Shown: positions 35,153-47,130, counted from the first letter of the stretch. The stretch is DNA of 64,000 nt from Oscheius dolichura (GCA_932521035.1 OW051493.1:9322001-9386000); one strand, 5' to 3'. The notes: generated by a model not told the origin, from the sequence alone. A program made the numbers and translations.

Positions 35153-36295
35153 GTGGTCCAAATAAGTCAAATTCTACAGTAAACCCGGAAAATCCGCTTC
35201 TAACCAGGAGAAACCCTGTCCCGGCCGATCCGGACCTTTAAAATCCTATTAGCAAGCAGAATCCTGATCTTTTCATCGTCTTCAAGGCTTTTTCTTCTTT
35301 ATCAGCCTTTCTTTTACCTAGAAAATACTCTAGAATTCATCAGAATTGAAAAATGCCCTGAGAAGGGTTTAGGCCGCGTTAAGCCCATATTTCTCGACTA
35401 ATTGCTCAAAATATCGAATTTTCAGCTTATTCCCTTATTATCCCCCTTTTCACCCTTCCCTACCCTTTTTCGGGTTTAAAAACTGTCTAAAAAGATGGTT
35501 ACAATCGTTTGGCCTAGGGAACTCCTAGAAGCGATCTGCCCCGCGATTTCCCGGGGTACAACCCGCCTGGAGGGGAAATTTCCCGAATTAGCCTGGATGT
35601 TATGAAGTTAGCGGTTAAAAATCCCCATATAAGAGGAAAAATGTGATAAACAAGGCTATAAAATGGTAAAAAGAGGGAATGAATAGTCCCAGAAGGGATA
35701 CAAAGGAGCCTGGAAGGGACTGAGGCTGTCTGTCAACAATAGTTCCCCATTTGGTGGAGTAGACGATGATATGGCCACGGCCACACGAAAACGGCAGCAG
35801 TAGCAGTCTCAGAATAGAACCAGATCAAACACAGGGGGAGGGGGAGACGGGGGCCGTGTACAGGAAGAGGGGAAAGTCGGAGGAGGAGGGCGAGGCTACT
35901 CGACCGCGATCAGGTCGATTGACGTTCACCGCCCCGAGCTGAACCCGGTTCTTCTCCCGTTCTTTCTCTCTCTCTTTCTCCCTTTCGCTCTTCTAAGTCC
36001 CCGCTATCGATTCGAGTTTATGGGAGAGATCGGGGAGAAGAAGGGGGAAAAGCTGGGAGGGACGAGTTTTTGAAGAAGGAAGGAGGAGGCGAGACGATGA
36101 GTTGAGACGGGGAAGACGACCTATTCGAGAGGGTAGGACCTTTCTGAAGGGGATACGGAGTCTGGCAAGGGAATAAGAGGCTTATGAAAGGGGATAAGAT
36201 GTTTTTTGAGGGAACAAGGCGTCCCTAAAGTGGATAGGACACTTCTAAGGAGGGATAGAGCCTTGATAAAGTCACTTTTTAGGCTCGGTTCTCGA

Positions 36296-36420
36296 TAGTC
36301 CGATCCCCTGCACCCATAAATTCTCGAAAAGACAAAAGTATAAAGGCGACACAGTTTGTAACTGCTTCGAATAAAGACGAGCCCCCTGCCGAGACTTTAC
36401 GGGTGCAGGGGATTGGACTA
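36296..36420. repeat. Palindromic element, family A, long-armed subtype
   Basis: Outer arms TAGTCCGATCCCC / GGGGATTGGACTA flank the common inner arms. The core contains AAAGTATAAAGGCGACACAG and GAATAAAGACGA, shared with the copies at 39,821 and 49,531. Confidence 0.85.
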
Positions 36421-38149
36421 CCGGGTAACGAAGTGGAGAATCCAATACTCGACGGGGTGTAGAGACTCGCACCCTTCAGAAGCCCTCCAGGTTAGATTTG
36501 AAGGGAAAAGAATGACTAGAAAGAAGAAAAAAACCTTTCCTTGAAAGACCAAGAGTCGGTGACCTGAAATATGGGTGAATATTGGCTAAAAGACGATTTC
36601 CCCAATACGAACCATTGCTGACTGGTTTATGAGGTTAAAATGACTCAAAAAGTGGTGGAAATGGGGCGCTCTATAATGATGTTTAGCTCATAATGATGAC
36701 CACAAGATGATCTACTAGAATATCCTCAAAATTTTTTCAAAGGTGCTTTTTAGGCTAGGAACGGTTCAATTCGCTAATTTTCAATGATTTTTGGAGCTTT
36801 ATTGGACGGTTTTATGCTCAAAATGAAGGCCAGATTTTTCTCTATAAGCTAAGTGTAGAACAAATCTTGGATATTCGTATTTATTAGAACTGTGTCCAGA
36901 TTTTCTCAACCTGGGCGCTGTGGATCAAGTTGAGAAGGAAAATGATTAAAAATTGATGATTTTGAGGGCATTGTACCGTTTTTAGGATCTCATGCTCGTT
37001 TCTAGTCTTAACAATATCATTAGAAACTAAATTACAACCTCAAAAAAATGGTAAAAGTCTTGGAAAATGATAAAAGTCCAGTTCCCCTCAATTTTCCTGG
37101 AATTGACTGATTTTTTCAGGATCTCTGGGTCATTTTCGATCACAAATCGTATAAACTGATCCGGTACTGACCCATTTCTGGCTTTGTTGAGTTCCCCCGT
37201 TGCCTTCCTTCTTTGTCTGCCCTCTGCCCCCTCTTCCAGCTGACCGTCGGCTGCCCCCTGCCCCCGCCCCTTCTCCTCCGTCCCTCGACCTTCTGCTTAG
37301 AGACGACAATCGCATTTATCGCATCTCCTGCGGCGAGAAAGACGGAATGAGAAGGACGGAGGCGACAGTCATTTCCCCCTCCCCCGGTATAGAGCGCAGC
37401 CGGCCAGGAGGCGACAGCAGGTTGTGTCCTTGACGTGGCCCCCGTCAGTAGACCGTAAAGACCCCCGATCACGTTACTCCTCCGGCCGGCCGGGCGGACC
37501 TTCTCTTCTCTTCTCATCTCCTCTCCTCCCAAACCGTCACATTTAAATCGGGTTCAATCCATGTCCACGGGGAGCTTTTTATCCGCTTCATTTAGTCAGA
37601 TTTGGGGCTGGATTGAAGTGGAAGAGTGCACAGGTAATTACACTTTTGTCCGCCGTTTCTCAGCCGTTTTAAGGCTTTTTTGGACTCTTTCTGTTCCTCT
37701 AATTATGATGAAGACATTAACAATAGTCTCCTTCTTTTAAACAATCTCTAAAATCTGATTTTAGCCCATTTTTGCCGGAACGAGGCGCGCCACTCCCTTA
37801 GCTCGCCCTCTCCCTAGAAAATAAGATTACGGTTGAACGTTTTTTACACTTTATATAAAAATCAGCATAATGGAGTCATAATCGTCAGTTAATTATAGTT
37901 TTCCAGTTGGCGGATTAGAGCAGGTGGGGAAAGACTCCGGAACAGCTGGGAGCCATATTGTGTCCGGTTTGTTCTGTTCCTGGAGTGGTCAATGGACCAT
38001 TTTTGGCTATTTTACTTCATTTTCACATAATTTTTTTTTCCATTTTGCCATTTTTCAAACCAATCTTTCTATGCTTCGATTTTACCTTGATTTCGGCCAT
38101 TTTCTTCATAGTGAGCCGTTTTTAACAGTCCTGGAGGCATTTGCTTGCA

Positions 38150-38360
38150 GACTGCTTTAAGATTACTGTAAACAATGAAATTTTGATCATTGGGTCCCGT
38201 AACAAAAGCTTTTTTCCGTAGAAATCCGTTAGAGATTGACGGTAACAAACTTAGGCAAGTTGTGCGCCCGCACCCGTACTATCTCGGCATTTCGTGGCTT
38301 TTTGACCAGCAGCGCGGATTCTTCAGCTCTTCCTCTTGCCGAGATGCTACGGGTGTCATT
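38150..38360. repeat. About 200-bp composite element containing a family-A palindrome
   Basis: Order of blocks: GATTACTGTAAA, TGGGTCCCGTAACAAAAGC, then a family-A palindrome (GCACCCGTACTATCTCGGCA .. TGCCGAGATGCTACGGGTG). The same order is seen at 47,485-47,685. Confidence 0.7.
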
Positions 38361-39257
38361 TCAGGGTGGGAAAATCCTCCAGTTTTTCTATTCTATGCCA
38401 TATTTATAGATATCCATATACAGATATTACGACGGTTCTTTTCTCATATAGAGATGCTAATTACCACCCGGCTGTGTGTGTTGGTGGTGACCTCGTATGG
38501 CCCCCATAATTACCAATCGATTGATGGTCACCACAGTCCCTCCTCGTCCCCCCTCGTTCCCGTTGTAATTAGCAACATTTACACCTGTCTGCGTTCCTCC
38601 GGTTACATCCTTTTCCGCCGCAAAACCATCAGATTTTGAAAATAGAACCACTGACCCGTGGGGAAGATTCGTAGCGATTGTGACGGTTTAATGGATTCTT
38701 ACATGGTTATTCAGCCGGGGAGCGGCGTTTCCCCCTCTTTACGGAACGATATCATCTTTCTATTCAAAGCTGGAAATCAGTAAACTCGCTCCAAAACACC
38801 TTCCATCCGTTTCAAATGAGAATCATTCCGCCGTCTCGTTTTTTGCCGTTATCTCATAAAATCTTATTTTTTCTCACTTTTTTTTGTGTTGTTATATTTT
38901 TTAAATTATTTTTTAAATATATATTACAAAAAATTTGATGAAAAATGGTAAAAATATAGTTAAAAATGAACCGGAACCAGTTGACTACCTCCTAGGTTGA
39001 ATTCCCGCCAAGAAGTACATAAACCGCCAATTTAAAGTAATTTCCGGATATTTTATGATTGTCTGCTAGTTTTTAGCTTCCTATTAAAGGAGAAAATCTC
39101 GTTTCCCACAATAAATCACTAGTCAATGTGTCAGATCAGCAGGAAGTCGCCGAGTGGCCGCCCCTCCCCCGATTCTTCCACTCTCTCCTCCCTGCCCCCT
39201 CATTCCTAAATGACCCCTTGTCTTTCAGTTGATATTATCTGCCCCCTGCCCCCGTGA

Positions 39258-41810
39258 ATGGACCGTCCACCACCGGCGCTGCCGCCGCGGACGACGGCCA
39301 GCCTGCCCTCGAGGGGAGTAACCTTCGAAGGCCCGCGCACCTGGAGGGCCTCTATCGCCGCCTTCACAGCCAGCCTCCTGGCTATTGCCGTCTTTGTGAG
39401 TCTCCTTAGAGTGACTATAACCGGGTTTAGATCGGGCTGATAATTGTTGGTATCTATGTGTGGAAGGATAAAGCAGCCTATGAGGAGCTTGTCGACTATA
39501 TGGATAAGACCATCTCCATCTCGAAAATTAATTATAACCCGGTGTTGGGAGTCTACCAGCCGACGGAAAAGGAACACCAGGCGTTGGGTAGTCAGAGAAC
39601 GGTCAGTTTGGGGGGAATTTCACCCTGGGAAGACCAATTATTGGGGAAAAGGGTGGGTAAACAGGAACTGAGCCGGGTAGAGGCCAAATTGTCCAGATTT
39701 CTGGTCGTTGTGGGAATAAAAATGGGGGGGGGGGGGGGGAAGGAACCCGAAACCAAGGAGATGGGGGAATTCGGAGCCATTGAGCCAATAGAGGTTCAGA
39801 AACGTCTCGGTCTGCAATATTCCGATCCCCTGCACCCGTAAAGTCTCGGCAGTAGGATCATCTTTATTCAAAACTGTTATAGAACTCTGTCGCCTTTATA
39901 CCGTTGGCCTGCCGAGACTTTACGGGTGCAGGATCGGACTATCGAGGACCGAGCCTAGTTTTCCGGTTCTCGTTCTTTAAACCTCTTATCAATTCTCTTG
40001 TATACTTTCCCAGCCTCCAGAGGGAGGCTGGGGCCTGAATAATTAGAATATTCCCCCGTTTTCAGTACAAGAATACGTTGTGGTACTTCTTCGCCGCTGA
40101 GCTAGGCGTCTATGTCTTCCTCTCCGTGGCCCTCATCCTCTACTACTCCACCGATATCACTTCCAGGTTCTTTAAAATGCTCTTCTGGGTAGGTTCTCAT
40201 CTTTCCTATTATTTTGTTCCGTTTCAGGGGTTCTTCCTGGTTGGCTGTCTCTATACCATCCTGATCTCTCATGTCTTTGCTTTCACTTTGAATAGTTTCA
40301 TGGACTTGGGAGAGAAAGTCGAAAAATTACTGAATCACGCCATTCCTCACAACCCGGGAGGCCTGCAACAGTTGGAGAATCGACTCGGATGCACTTTTGA
40401 CTACAATTTGTATTCGAACACGAAGAGGACCCAAAATCCAAGGGTCAGTTCGATTTTCTTCTCTTTTTATGGTTATTTTCTTTATAAATGGTCTTTCCTT
40501 AAAGGAACTGTCAGGGAGCAAGTGAAAGTAATCGTTTGACCCTAAGCAACCGAGTCCCAAGCAACTGAGTACGTATGGGCCTATTCTCTATCCAAATTTT
40601 ATTCTCTATCCAAATTTTTCATTTCGGGGTCATTTGTGCGTATTTTACGACTCATGTAGCGTTTTCCGCCTTTTCCCTCTCAAAAAGGTAGCAAACTAAC
40701 TCAGTATAGACTTAAAAAATTCGCCGTTTTCTCCTGATAACGATGATCTATTTATTTTTGCATATGGACATCGGAATCACTAGAAAATTGCATTTTTGTC
40801 CCAAAATCGTAAATGCATTCCATTTCTGTGATCATAATCGTTGCGGGACCCATGAAAGGTCCCGCAACGATCATGATCACTTTTTGTTTTTTCTACCAGA
40901 TTTTGATCACAAATGTTTATTTTTCTCGTGATACAGGCGTCCATATGCAAAAATAAATATACCATCGTGATCAGAAGAAAAAGGCGCATTTTAAGGCCAA
41001 GTTGTTTTAGGTCCCTGACAGTTCCTTGAAGAATTTAATGAGCTACGCAGTTAATTTGAGCTCGTTTAAGCTGTTACAGTAAAAACTTGGGGGAATAATA
41101 TTAAAAAAATAAGATTGGAGAAGCCAAAACTCCCAAACGATGGTTGTCGAGGTTCCGCGCGCCCGCACCCGTAAAATCTTGGCAGCGCGGCGGATTGGAA
41201 AGGCGCACCATTGGACAAAAGTAGATTTCGCTGCCGAGAACTTACAGGTGCGGGCGCACGGCTCCTTGGGCTGTTTTTCACACTTTTAGCAGTTAGAATT
41301 GGTTAAAAATTGAATTTCAGAATACCTGCGACCCCCAACTGCAGCACACCTTCATGCCGGGCTATCTGCTATGGATTATCCTCGTCATCCAGATGATTCC
41401 CCTAGTTATTGGAGTCCTGCTCCTGGCTAAGAAGACCCCGGTCAGCGAGGCCACTGCCCAACTGGTCGAGAGTTTCAAATCCAACCCCCGACAGCGGTTA
41501 TACAAGAAGAAGCCGGGCGCCTCGTCGGAGAAGAAGAGCACGACCTTCGGGGTGAGCAGCCAGCAGAGGGGCCCGTCGACGCCGCTGCCGCCGGTGCCCT
41601 CTCCCTCCGTCGACCACAGTGTCAGTTATAATAATGCTGCGTATTTCGCGACGGCCGGAGCAGCTGGCGGCTCGTCGCGAAGCAGTGAGATCTCCAGAAT
41701 TGATGCCCATGATCTCTTCAGGTAGGCCGGGAGAGGGAAAGACTAGAAATGAAATTCTGTTCAGGACAACGCATATCACCGGTAGTGGAAGTATTCAATC
41801 CGAAGTGTGA
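39258..41810 (+). CDS. Four-transmembrane protein with a cysteine-bearing loop, unknown family
   Basis: Six phase-consistent exons: 39258-39395, 39431-39601, 40066-40188, 40228-40443, 41321-41721 and 41765-41810; 364 aa. After a proline-rich N-terminus come TM1 (FTASLLAIAVFIGLIIVGIYV), TM2 (FFAAELGVYVFLSVALILYY), TM3 (FFLVGCLYTILISHVFAF) and TM4 (LLWIILVIQMIPLVIGVLLL). The TM1-TM2 segment (about 55 aa) has no cysteine. The TM3-TM4 segment has two (LGCTFDY and NTCDPQ), which could form one disulfide. There is no CCG motif, so it is not a standard tetraspanin. The cytoplasmic tail is Ser/Pro-rich (PSTPLPPVPSPSVDHS). The last exon assumes a 44-nt intron; if unspliced, the protein stops at 41,725. 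AATAAAG follows near 41,838. The long introns contain family-A elements, a poly-G run and a 235-bp palindrome. Confidence 0.8.
39724..39739 (+). repeat. Poly-G tract, 16 G
   Basis: Uninterrupted run of 16 G in intron 2 of the four-TM gene. It is a likely replication-unstable, G-quadruplex-forming site. Confidence 0.9.
39821..39938. repeat. Palindromic element, family A, long-armed subtype
   Basis: Outer arms TCCGATCCCC / GGATCGGA; inner arms TGCACCCGTAAAGTCTCGGC and GCCGAGACTTTACGGGTGC. The core (ATCTTTATTCAAAACTGTTA .. GTCGCCTTTATACC) is the reverse complement of the core in the copies at 36,296 and 49,531, so the element occurs in both orientations. Confidence 0.9.
40737..40971. repeat. 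235-bp nested palindrome
   Basis: Outer arms: TTTATTTTTGCATATGGAC on the left, GTCCATATGCAAAAATAAA on the right. Inner hairpin GTGATCATAATCGTTGCGGG plus ACC, a 7-nt loop, then GGT plus CCCGCAACGATCATGATCAC. Intron 4 of the four-TM gene. Not related to families A-D. Confidence 0.9.
41161..41256. repeat. Palindromic element, family A
   Basis: Arms GCACCCGTAAAATCTTGGCA and TGCCGAGAACTTACAGGTGC; outward extension GCGCGCCC / GGGCGCAC. Intron 4 of the four-TM gene. Confidence 0.8.
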
Positions 41811-41974
41811 TATCGTCTTTCTTCTTCTCTTTTTAAATAATAAAGATTCTTTATTTTTTTGGCGGGAAAATTCGACCACAAAGCGAATAATTTGGCGGGC
41901 TAGAGCGATCCAGAAGACGCCGGGCCGGTTGGCCGGAAAAATTGAAAATTCCTTGATTTTTTTTATATAGTTTT

Positions 41975-42330
41975 TAGTTCAAAATGATCGTCACAATGTG
42001 GTCTACCGAATTCTCCTCAAAATTTGAACCGAAAAGGAGCTTTCCAACAATTTCCCCCACTTCCGGCGGTATATAGAAAATGAACTGTTGAACTCGTAAA
42101 ATGTATATAATTTTTAGCATTTTACCAAACGATTTTAGTGTTGAAATGTAGCCCTGAAAATGCTCTACAAAAGCATCTATTTTATAGAATTTATAATTAA
42201 AAGTTAAAGAAATGGGAGGTTAAAAACGGTACAGTTCCATAGCGCGCCCTCTTGGTGTATTGCAAGACGCGACTGTCCGATCTGGCAAGTCGCTCTCGAT
42301 GATAACACTTAGTCTTTGGGTTAAAGTAGT
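41975..42330 (+). repeat. Composite repeat (family D)
   Basis: Same block order as 26,270-26,650: GATCGTCACAATG, CTCCTCAAAATTTG, AAATGTAGCCCTGAAAATGC, GGAGGTTAAAAACGGTACAG, TAGCGCGCCCTCTTGGTG, then a decayed tRNA-like segment. Intergenic, downstream of the four-TM gene. Confidence 0.7.
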
Positions 42331-42687
42331 CAAAAAAGGAGTGGTTTATATCTTCGATTCTGGTAGAAAATCGAAAAATTTCAATTCTCCTCAAATTTAG
42401 TCGATTTATCCTAGTTGATCCTCATTTTGCCCATTTTGGCTGGGAAAACGAGTACAACAAACTTTCTGTATGAAATTTTAAGCTTGAAATGATCGCCAGA
42501 ATGAGCTCTACAAGGTCATCTAGGATGTTTCTTGATTTTCAGCAAGATTTGCTCACCGCGGGTCCAACAAGTCGAGTCGACCGCGCGCTGACGGTATTTG
42601 ACGGGCCGACAGGTCCCTCCACCTGTTTTTACCTTCTAACTGACTAAAAAGGTCAAAAAAGCTATTTATCAATTGTGTTGGTGGATA

Positions 42688-45320
42688 ATGTTGGATCCTC
42701 TATTCGTCGTCGTCATCGCGACCATCTGTACCGTTTTGTTCTTGTTCTTCTCCGGCCAGCAGAAGAAGAAGGACGGCTTCGATGAGATCTGGAACGAGGA
42801 GACGAAGAAGCTGTTGAATGATAGGAAGGAAAAGAAGGACAAGGCCTCGCCGTCGCCGTCGCCCCCGGCTGTCAACCACAAAAAGAAAGACGCCAAAAAG
42901 GAGCCCAAAGTCGCCAAACAAAAAGGTTTCTTTTTCAGTTCTCTGTGTAAACAGCAGGCGGCCGTTGCTTGGCGAGGCGTGTTGGACGAAATTCGCTAAA
43001 CAAAATCTCAACTTTAAATGCGTTTTTCTCCAATTTTTTGACATTTTCATAATTTTTAAATCCATTATTCGTAATCAGCAGAAAATTCTGAATCTAATAA
43101 AGTATTCTTTTCAGCCAAGGAGCTGAATATCGGAATGGTACACGCCCGTCTGGGAACTATTCCCGACTTGGAACCGGAATACGTCTCCTTCATTCAGGGG
43201 CACGTTCAAAAACTCAATCAGCAGGTTTGTAAGACTTTTTCGGGTCATTTTGTGGGTTTTTAGATCAAAGACTTGACGGATACGGTAGCCCAGGTCTCGT
43301 CTGAGAAGACTGCCGCGGAGAAGCTGGCCGACGGTCTGAAAGCTGGCCGTGCCTCGTCCGAATCGAAGATTGCCGAGCTGAAAAACGCCAACGCCGAGCT
43401 GAGCGGGAAAATTAGCAAGCTCTATTCGGTACAGAATGATCTGGCGACGAAGCTGAAGAAAGCCGAGACGGACAAGCAGGCGGCACTCGACAGCGCCAAG
43501 CACGCCAAGGAGGAAGTCCGCGAACTCGTCCGGCAAATGGCTGCTGTTAAAAAGGTAGGATACTGCTGGAAATAATTGCAGAAAAAAATAGCAAAGAAAA
43601 AATGAAGACAATTGGAAAAAAAGAGCCCAAATTGGATTTTGACCAACGCGCGCGCTCAAATTACGTTCGTTATACAGTGCGTGAACAAGGAATTTTTGAA
43701 TAAACGCGGGGTTTTCAAAGGTTTTTTGGGTAATTTTGAGGGCTTTATATATTTTTTTTATAGGAAATGACCGAAATGAAGGGAAAAAAGGAAGAGGAAA
43801 AGAAGGAACTCGTGGAGAAGATTCATAAACTGGAGGACAGCTCTCACTTTCATCATGTGGATATTACGGCATTGAAGGAGAAGAACGACGAACTGTATAA
43901 GCAGGGACTGTACTTGGAGAAGGTGATGCTGGAGAAGGAGCAGCAGCTGAAGAAGCACCAAAGCGCCGTGGACCGGGAGAAGGAGACAATCCGCCGGCAA
44001 TATGAAGACGAGAGACGGCTGCACAAGGAGGAGGAGGACAAGCTCGCCGTCGAGGTTAGCCAATGTCTAGGTGGCCCAGTGCGATGTGGCGCGAGCGCGG
44101 CGCGCCATTCGAGCATCAGCTGGTTCGATCCCACGTGGAGGAGAAGCCTTTTTGCTTTTTTTCTGTGTCGTTTCTAACCGCTAATTTTAGGTGAATGAGA
44201 CGCGCCAACTCTTGACAAAGATTACCGAGGAGCTGGCCGTGTTCGAGTCGAACAATCGACGCCTGACGGAGCACAATGAGAAGGCCCTGGTGGAGAATGG
44301 CCGACTCTTTGAGCAGAATAAGGAACTGGTGGCAGGCAATCTGGAGCTGACGGTCAGATGCGATGCCCTGGAGCGTGAGCTGTCGGAGAAGGCGAACAGC
44401 CTGGCCGGCCAGCTGGAGAAGGAACGGAAAAAGGAACACGAACTCGTGGAGCACAATGTCAATCAGGAGAAGTTGATCAAGCAGCTGCAGACGAATCCCA
44501 GCCACGAGGAGCTGGAATTTCTTCAGCTGGAGAATATGGTTAGTTTTTTGAGGGAGGATTTTTGAAAACTAGTGCATTTGGGTTTAAAAAATGCGTCATT
44601 TTTTTCTGAATAAGAAGATATCAAAAGTTGGAGTTAAAAGGCTGAAATTGGGAAAAAAAATGGGGTAAAACGCTTTTTAACCAACGCGCGCGCCCAAATT
44701 ACGGTGTTAAACTGCGCGCAGGCAGGAGCAGTGTTTTGAATTCCGCCACTTTTTGACGCTTTTTCATCATTTTCGTTCAATTTTTTTTTGATTTTTTTAT
44801 GGGAATACTGTAAACAGGGAAGAAAATGAAGAAAATGGGTTGAAACAGGATTTTGTGCGACGCACGACTACAAAAGACGCTCCGCCGCGAGCGCAAGCCG
44901 TTTTCGACAGTTTTCGGCACTATTCTTTGGGGTTACAATTTTTTCTGAGTACTGTAGAAGGGTAAAATATGTATTTTTCAGAGATTGACCGAGATGCTGG
45001 CCGATCTGGACCCGTTGTCGTGTAGTCCGAAGACGACCCGGGCCCCTCCGCCGTCGCCCGAGGCAGCCGGCCACCGGCCGATGGCTGGCGACTCCCAGCA
45101 GGAGGCTCTGCTCAAACTCAAGCAGGAATTGTTCCGTCTGGAGAAGAAGAACGAGAAGAAGGAGCACGAACGGGTGGTCGGGATGTTGAAGTCGCTGGAG
45201 GAGACGATAGAGGACAATCTGGGCAGGCAGCAGACGGAGATGGACGCCAGTCTCGACCAGATCAAGGCTACGGTTGAGCGGGCAATGGAGACGCTGCTCA
45301 GCGAGGGACTGGCCCAGTGA
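42688..45320 (+). CDS. Kinectin/RRBP1-like ER coiled-coil protein
   Basis: Six phase-consistent exons: 42688-42925, 43115-43224, 43264-43554, 43764-44054, 44191-44538 and 44982-45320; 538 aa. An N-terminal signal anchor (LFVVVIATICTVLFLFF) is followed by a basic, Lys/Pro-rich segment (KKKDAKKEPKVAKQK) and then long heptad-type coiled coils (KIAELKNANAELSGKISKL, ELVEKIHKLEDSS, LERELSEKANSLAGQLEKE). That order matches kinectin and p180/RRBP1, which sit in rough ER sheets, bind ribosomes or microtubule motors and shape ER. The protein is shorter than vertebrate members. A conserved-looking block after the basic region (MVHARLGTIPDLEPEYV) could help a family search. The start is the ATG at 42,688, which places the TM at residues 5-21. 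Intron 4 carries a tRNA-like element. Confidence 0.78.
44070..44163 (+). repeat. tRNA-like element (family C)
   Basis: GTGGCCCAGTGCGATG (A-box-like), GCTGGTTCGATCCCACG (B box) and a TTTTTGCTTTTTTT tail, within intron 4 of the kinectin-like gene. The extended middle region (GCGCGAGCGCGGCGCGCC) does not fold as an anticodon arm. Confidence 0.6.
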
Positions 45321-47130
45321 TTTCTTCTAGTTTTTTTTGGATTTAAACTAGGAGACCGGCTTTTTTATGACTCCCGTTCTTTTTATCTCAATTTTATGTA
45401 ATAAACGGGCTCTTTATATAAATTTTGTCTAGTTATATTGTTGAAATTTAATGGAATTAGGCTGAAACGGGCCTAAAATCGGTTTTATAGGACCTTTTCG
45501 GTTTGAAATGCGTTTTTATTCAAAAAATATGTTTTTCCGTGACCTTATGGAGTATATTTGGTGTCAAAATGTAGCCCAGATTTTTCTCTATGAGAGCCTC
45601 TATTTTATAGAAGGGAATAGTGCGAGTTGGCTGCGGTGCATCGTCTTCATCAAGGACATTCTCTGCCATCACATGTGTAAGAAATGCTGTTTTTGGGGGG
45701 CTTCCCTTGAATTTTCCACGCATCAAATTGAGCTGATTTTCTTGTAAGCTCGTAGCCCAGAACCTTCTCTCTATGTGGGTTTTTAGTTTTTCGAAAATGA
45801 TTTAGAAATAACGAAAAAATCCGGTTGGACCATTTGGTAACGGAGAGCCGGATAAAATTCTCTCCGAAATGGGAGAAGGATACAGAGGGACTACCTGATC
45901 TGCTTTTTATATAAAAAGCTCTTATGTTACGACGCTTTTTTTTGGTCTCCCGAAGGAGACTCCATACGCTGTGTAGAGCTAAGCTTGGGGAGTAGTGGGG
46001 TAAAATATTAGAGCTTGGGAGTGAGGTAGTGAGGAGGAACGGATTTTTTTTCGATTCAGGCTTCGAGATTAGGGTCATTCGATAGAGCTCGAAAAGCTAT
46101 ACAAGACTGTAAAGTATGAGAATGTATAATGGTAAATTTCGCGAGTTATGGCCGTTTTTATCCGCGCCGGTCCCCAATGGCGCAATGCGCTTCTGCAGGT
46201 CGCGGGTTCAACTCCCGTCGCGGTCAAACACTTTTGCTTTTTAGTTTTACGGCACACTACGCGCTCAGAACCTCTCCAAAAGCGGGCAAGAACCGCACAC
46301 GGACGTTTCCCCACACCCGCTTCCTAGTCTGTGAAGAAAGAAAACAGTACTAAATGTTAAATAAAAGCAAAAATGGTATACAAGTGGGCAGCTAGTAATT
46401 ATTCGAATAAAGCTTCCGGTTATCTCCGTCCGCCGCCCCTCCAGAAATTTCAACTCGTATATATAGCGCTTTTCAATGGGCTGCCGAGATTCTACGGGTG
46501 CGGCGGCGCTTTTTCCAGATGTCTCGGGCACTTGCTCCATTTCTTTCGTCTTTTTTAATAAAATTGACACATCCACATTACGAGCTTTTGATACCAATTG
46601 ATAGAGCTTGATCTTCTCTTCAAGTAGGCATAAAAATATTTTAGAAAATATCATCTTATAAAGTAACAGTTATTTGTTCAATGGGAACTTCTTGAGAACT
46701 TGCCTGCCCGAGGAACGCGCCGCCGCACCCGTAAAATCTCGGCAACTGCGCGCATCGACTTTTTGGCGCGCGCTTTCATCGTTGCCAAATTTTTGGTTTT
46801 ATTTGAGGTACTAACCTTTCTGACCCATTGAAAGATGTGGTTGATGGAAATTTTTGGAAAGCTTTCCCGTTGTGGAAGGCGATAAAACATGATAAAGGAA
46901 AAGTGATGGTATCAAATGTGCTATTCGATAGAAAAGAGAAGAAGATCGCCTGGAACAGATCACACAGTTCGAGTTCAAGTTTGTTCGCGAGAGAGAGGCT
47001 CTCCTTGTGTACCTTCTCCCGTCACCAGTTCATTTCCCAACCCCCCTCACTCAGTCTGATTTTCTTCCAGTTGCTTATCTTTTTTTCATTTCACGTGGAT
47101 TGATTGCTCCCCCGGCTCCTTCCCTCCAAA
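45321..47130. other. Intergenic interval with repeats and possible minus-strand exons
   Basis: Holds a tRNA-like element (46,172-46,243), family-A half-copies near 46,480-46,505 and 46,720-46,748, and AAAATGTAGCCCAGA fragments at 45,565. On the minus strand, two coding-like pieces (46,890-46,814 reading MFYRLPQRESFPKISINHIF, and about 46,625-46,545 reading EEKIKLYQLVSKARNVDVS) might be exons of one small gene interrupted by a family-A arm. I could not establish a start-to-stop model. Confidence 0.4.
46172..46243 (+). repeat. tRNA-like element (family C)
   Basis: AATGGCGCAATGCGC (A box), GCGGGTTCAACTCCCGT (T arm, one G-T pair) and a CTTTTGCTTTTTAG tail. The acceptor strand CGCGGTC lacks its 5' partner at the right distance, so a functional tRNA is unlikely. 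Confidence 0.6.

Larger units (their letters stand above)
31032..39257. other. 8.2-kb gene-poor interval rich in palindromic repeats
   Basis: No coding frame with recognisable domains or consistent splicing. The longest open stretch, 34,485-34,982, is lysine/glycine-rich and unsupported. Family A: 31,327-31,403, 36,296-36,420 and 38,270-38,356, plus a half-copy near 34,150-34,175. Family B: 31,436-31,760 and 32,225-32,480. A distinct palindrome lies at 35,030-35,152. It separates the Patched gene (-) from the four-TM gene (+), so it contains both upstream regions. Confidence 0.55.

Noticed and set aside
43422-44505. Minus-strand leucine-rich open frames over the kinectin-like gene
   Set aside because: Antisense of coiled-coil exons (Glu/Lys codons read backwards as Leu/Phe/Ser).
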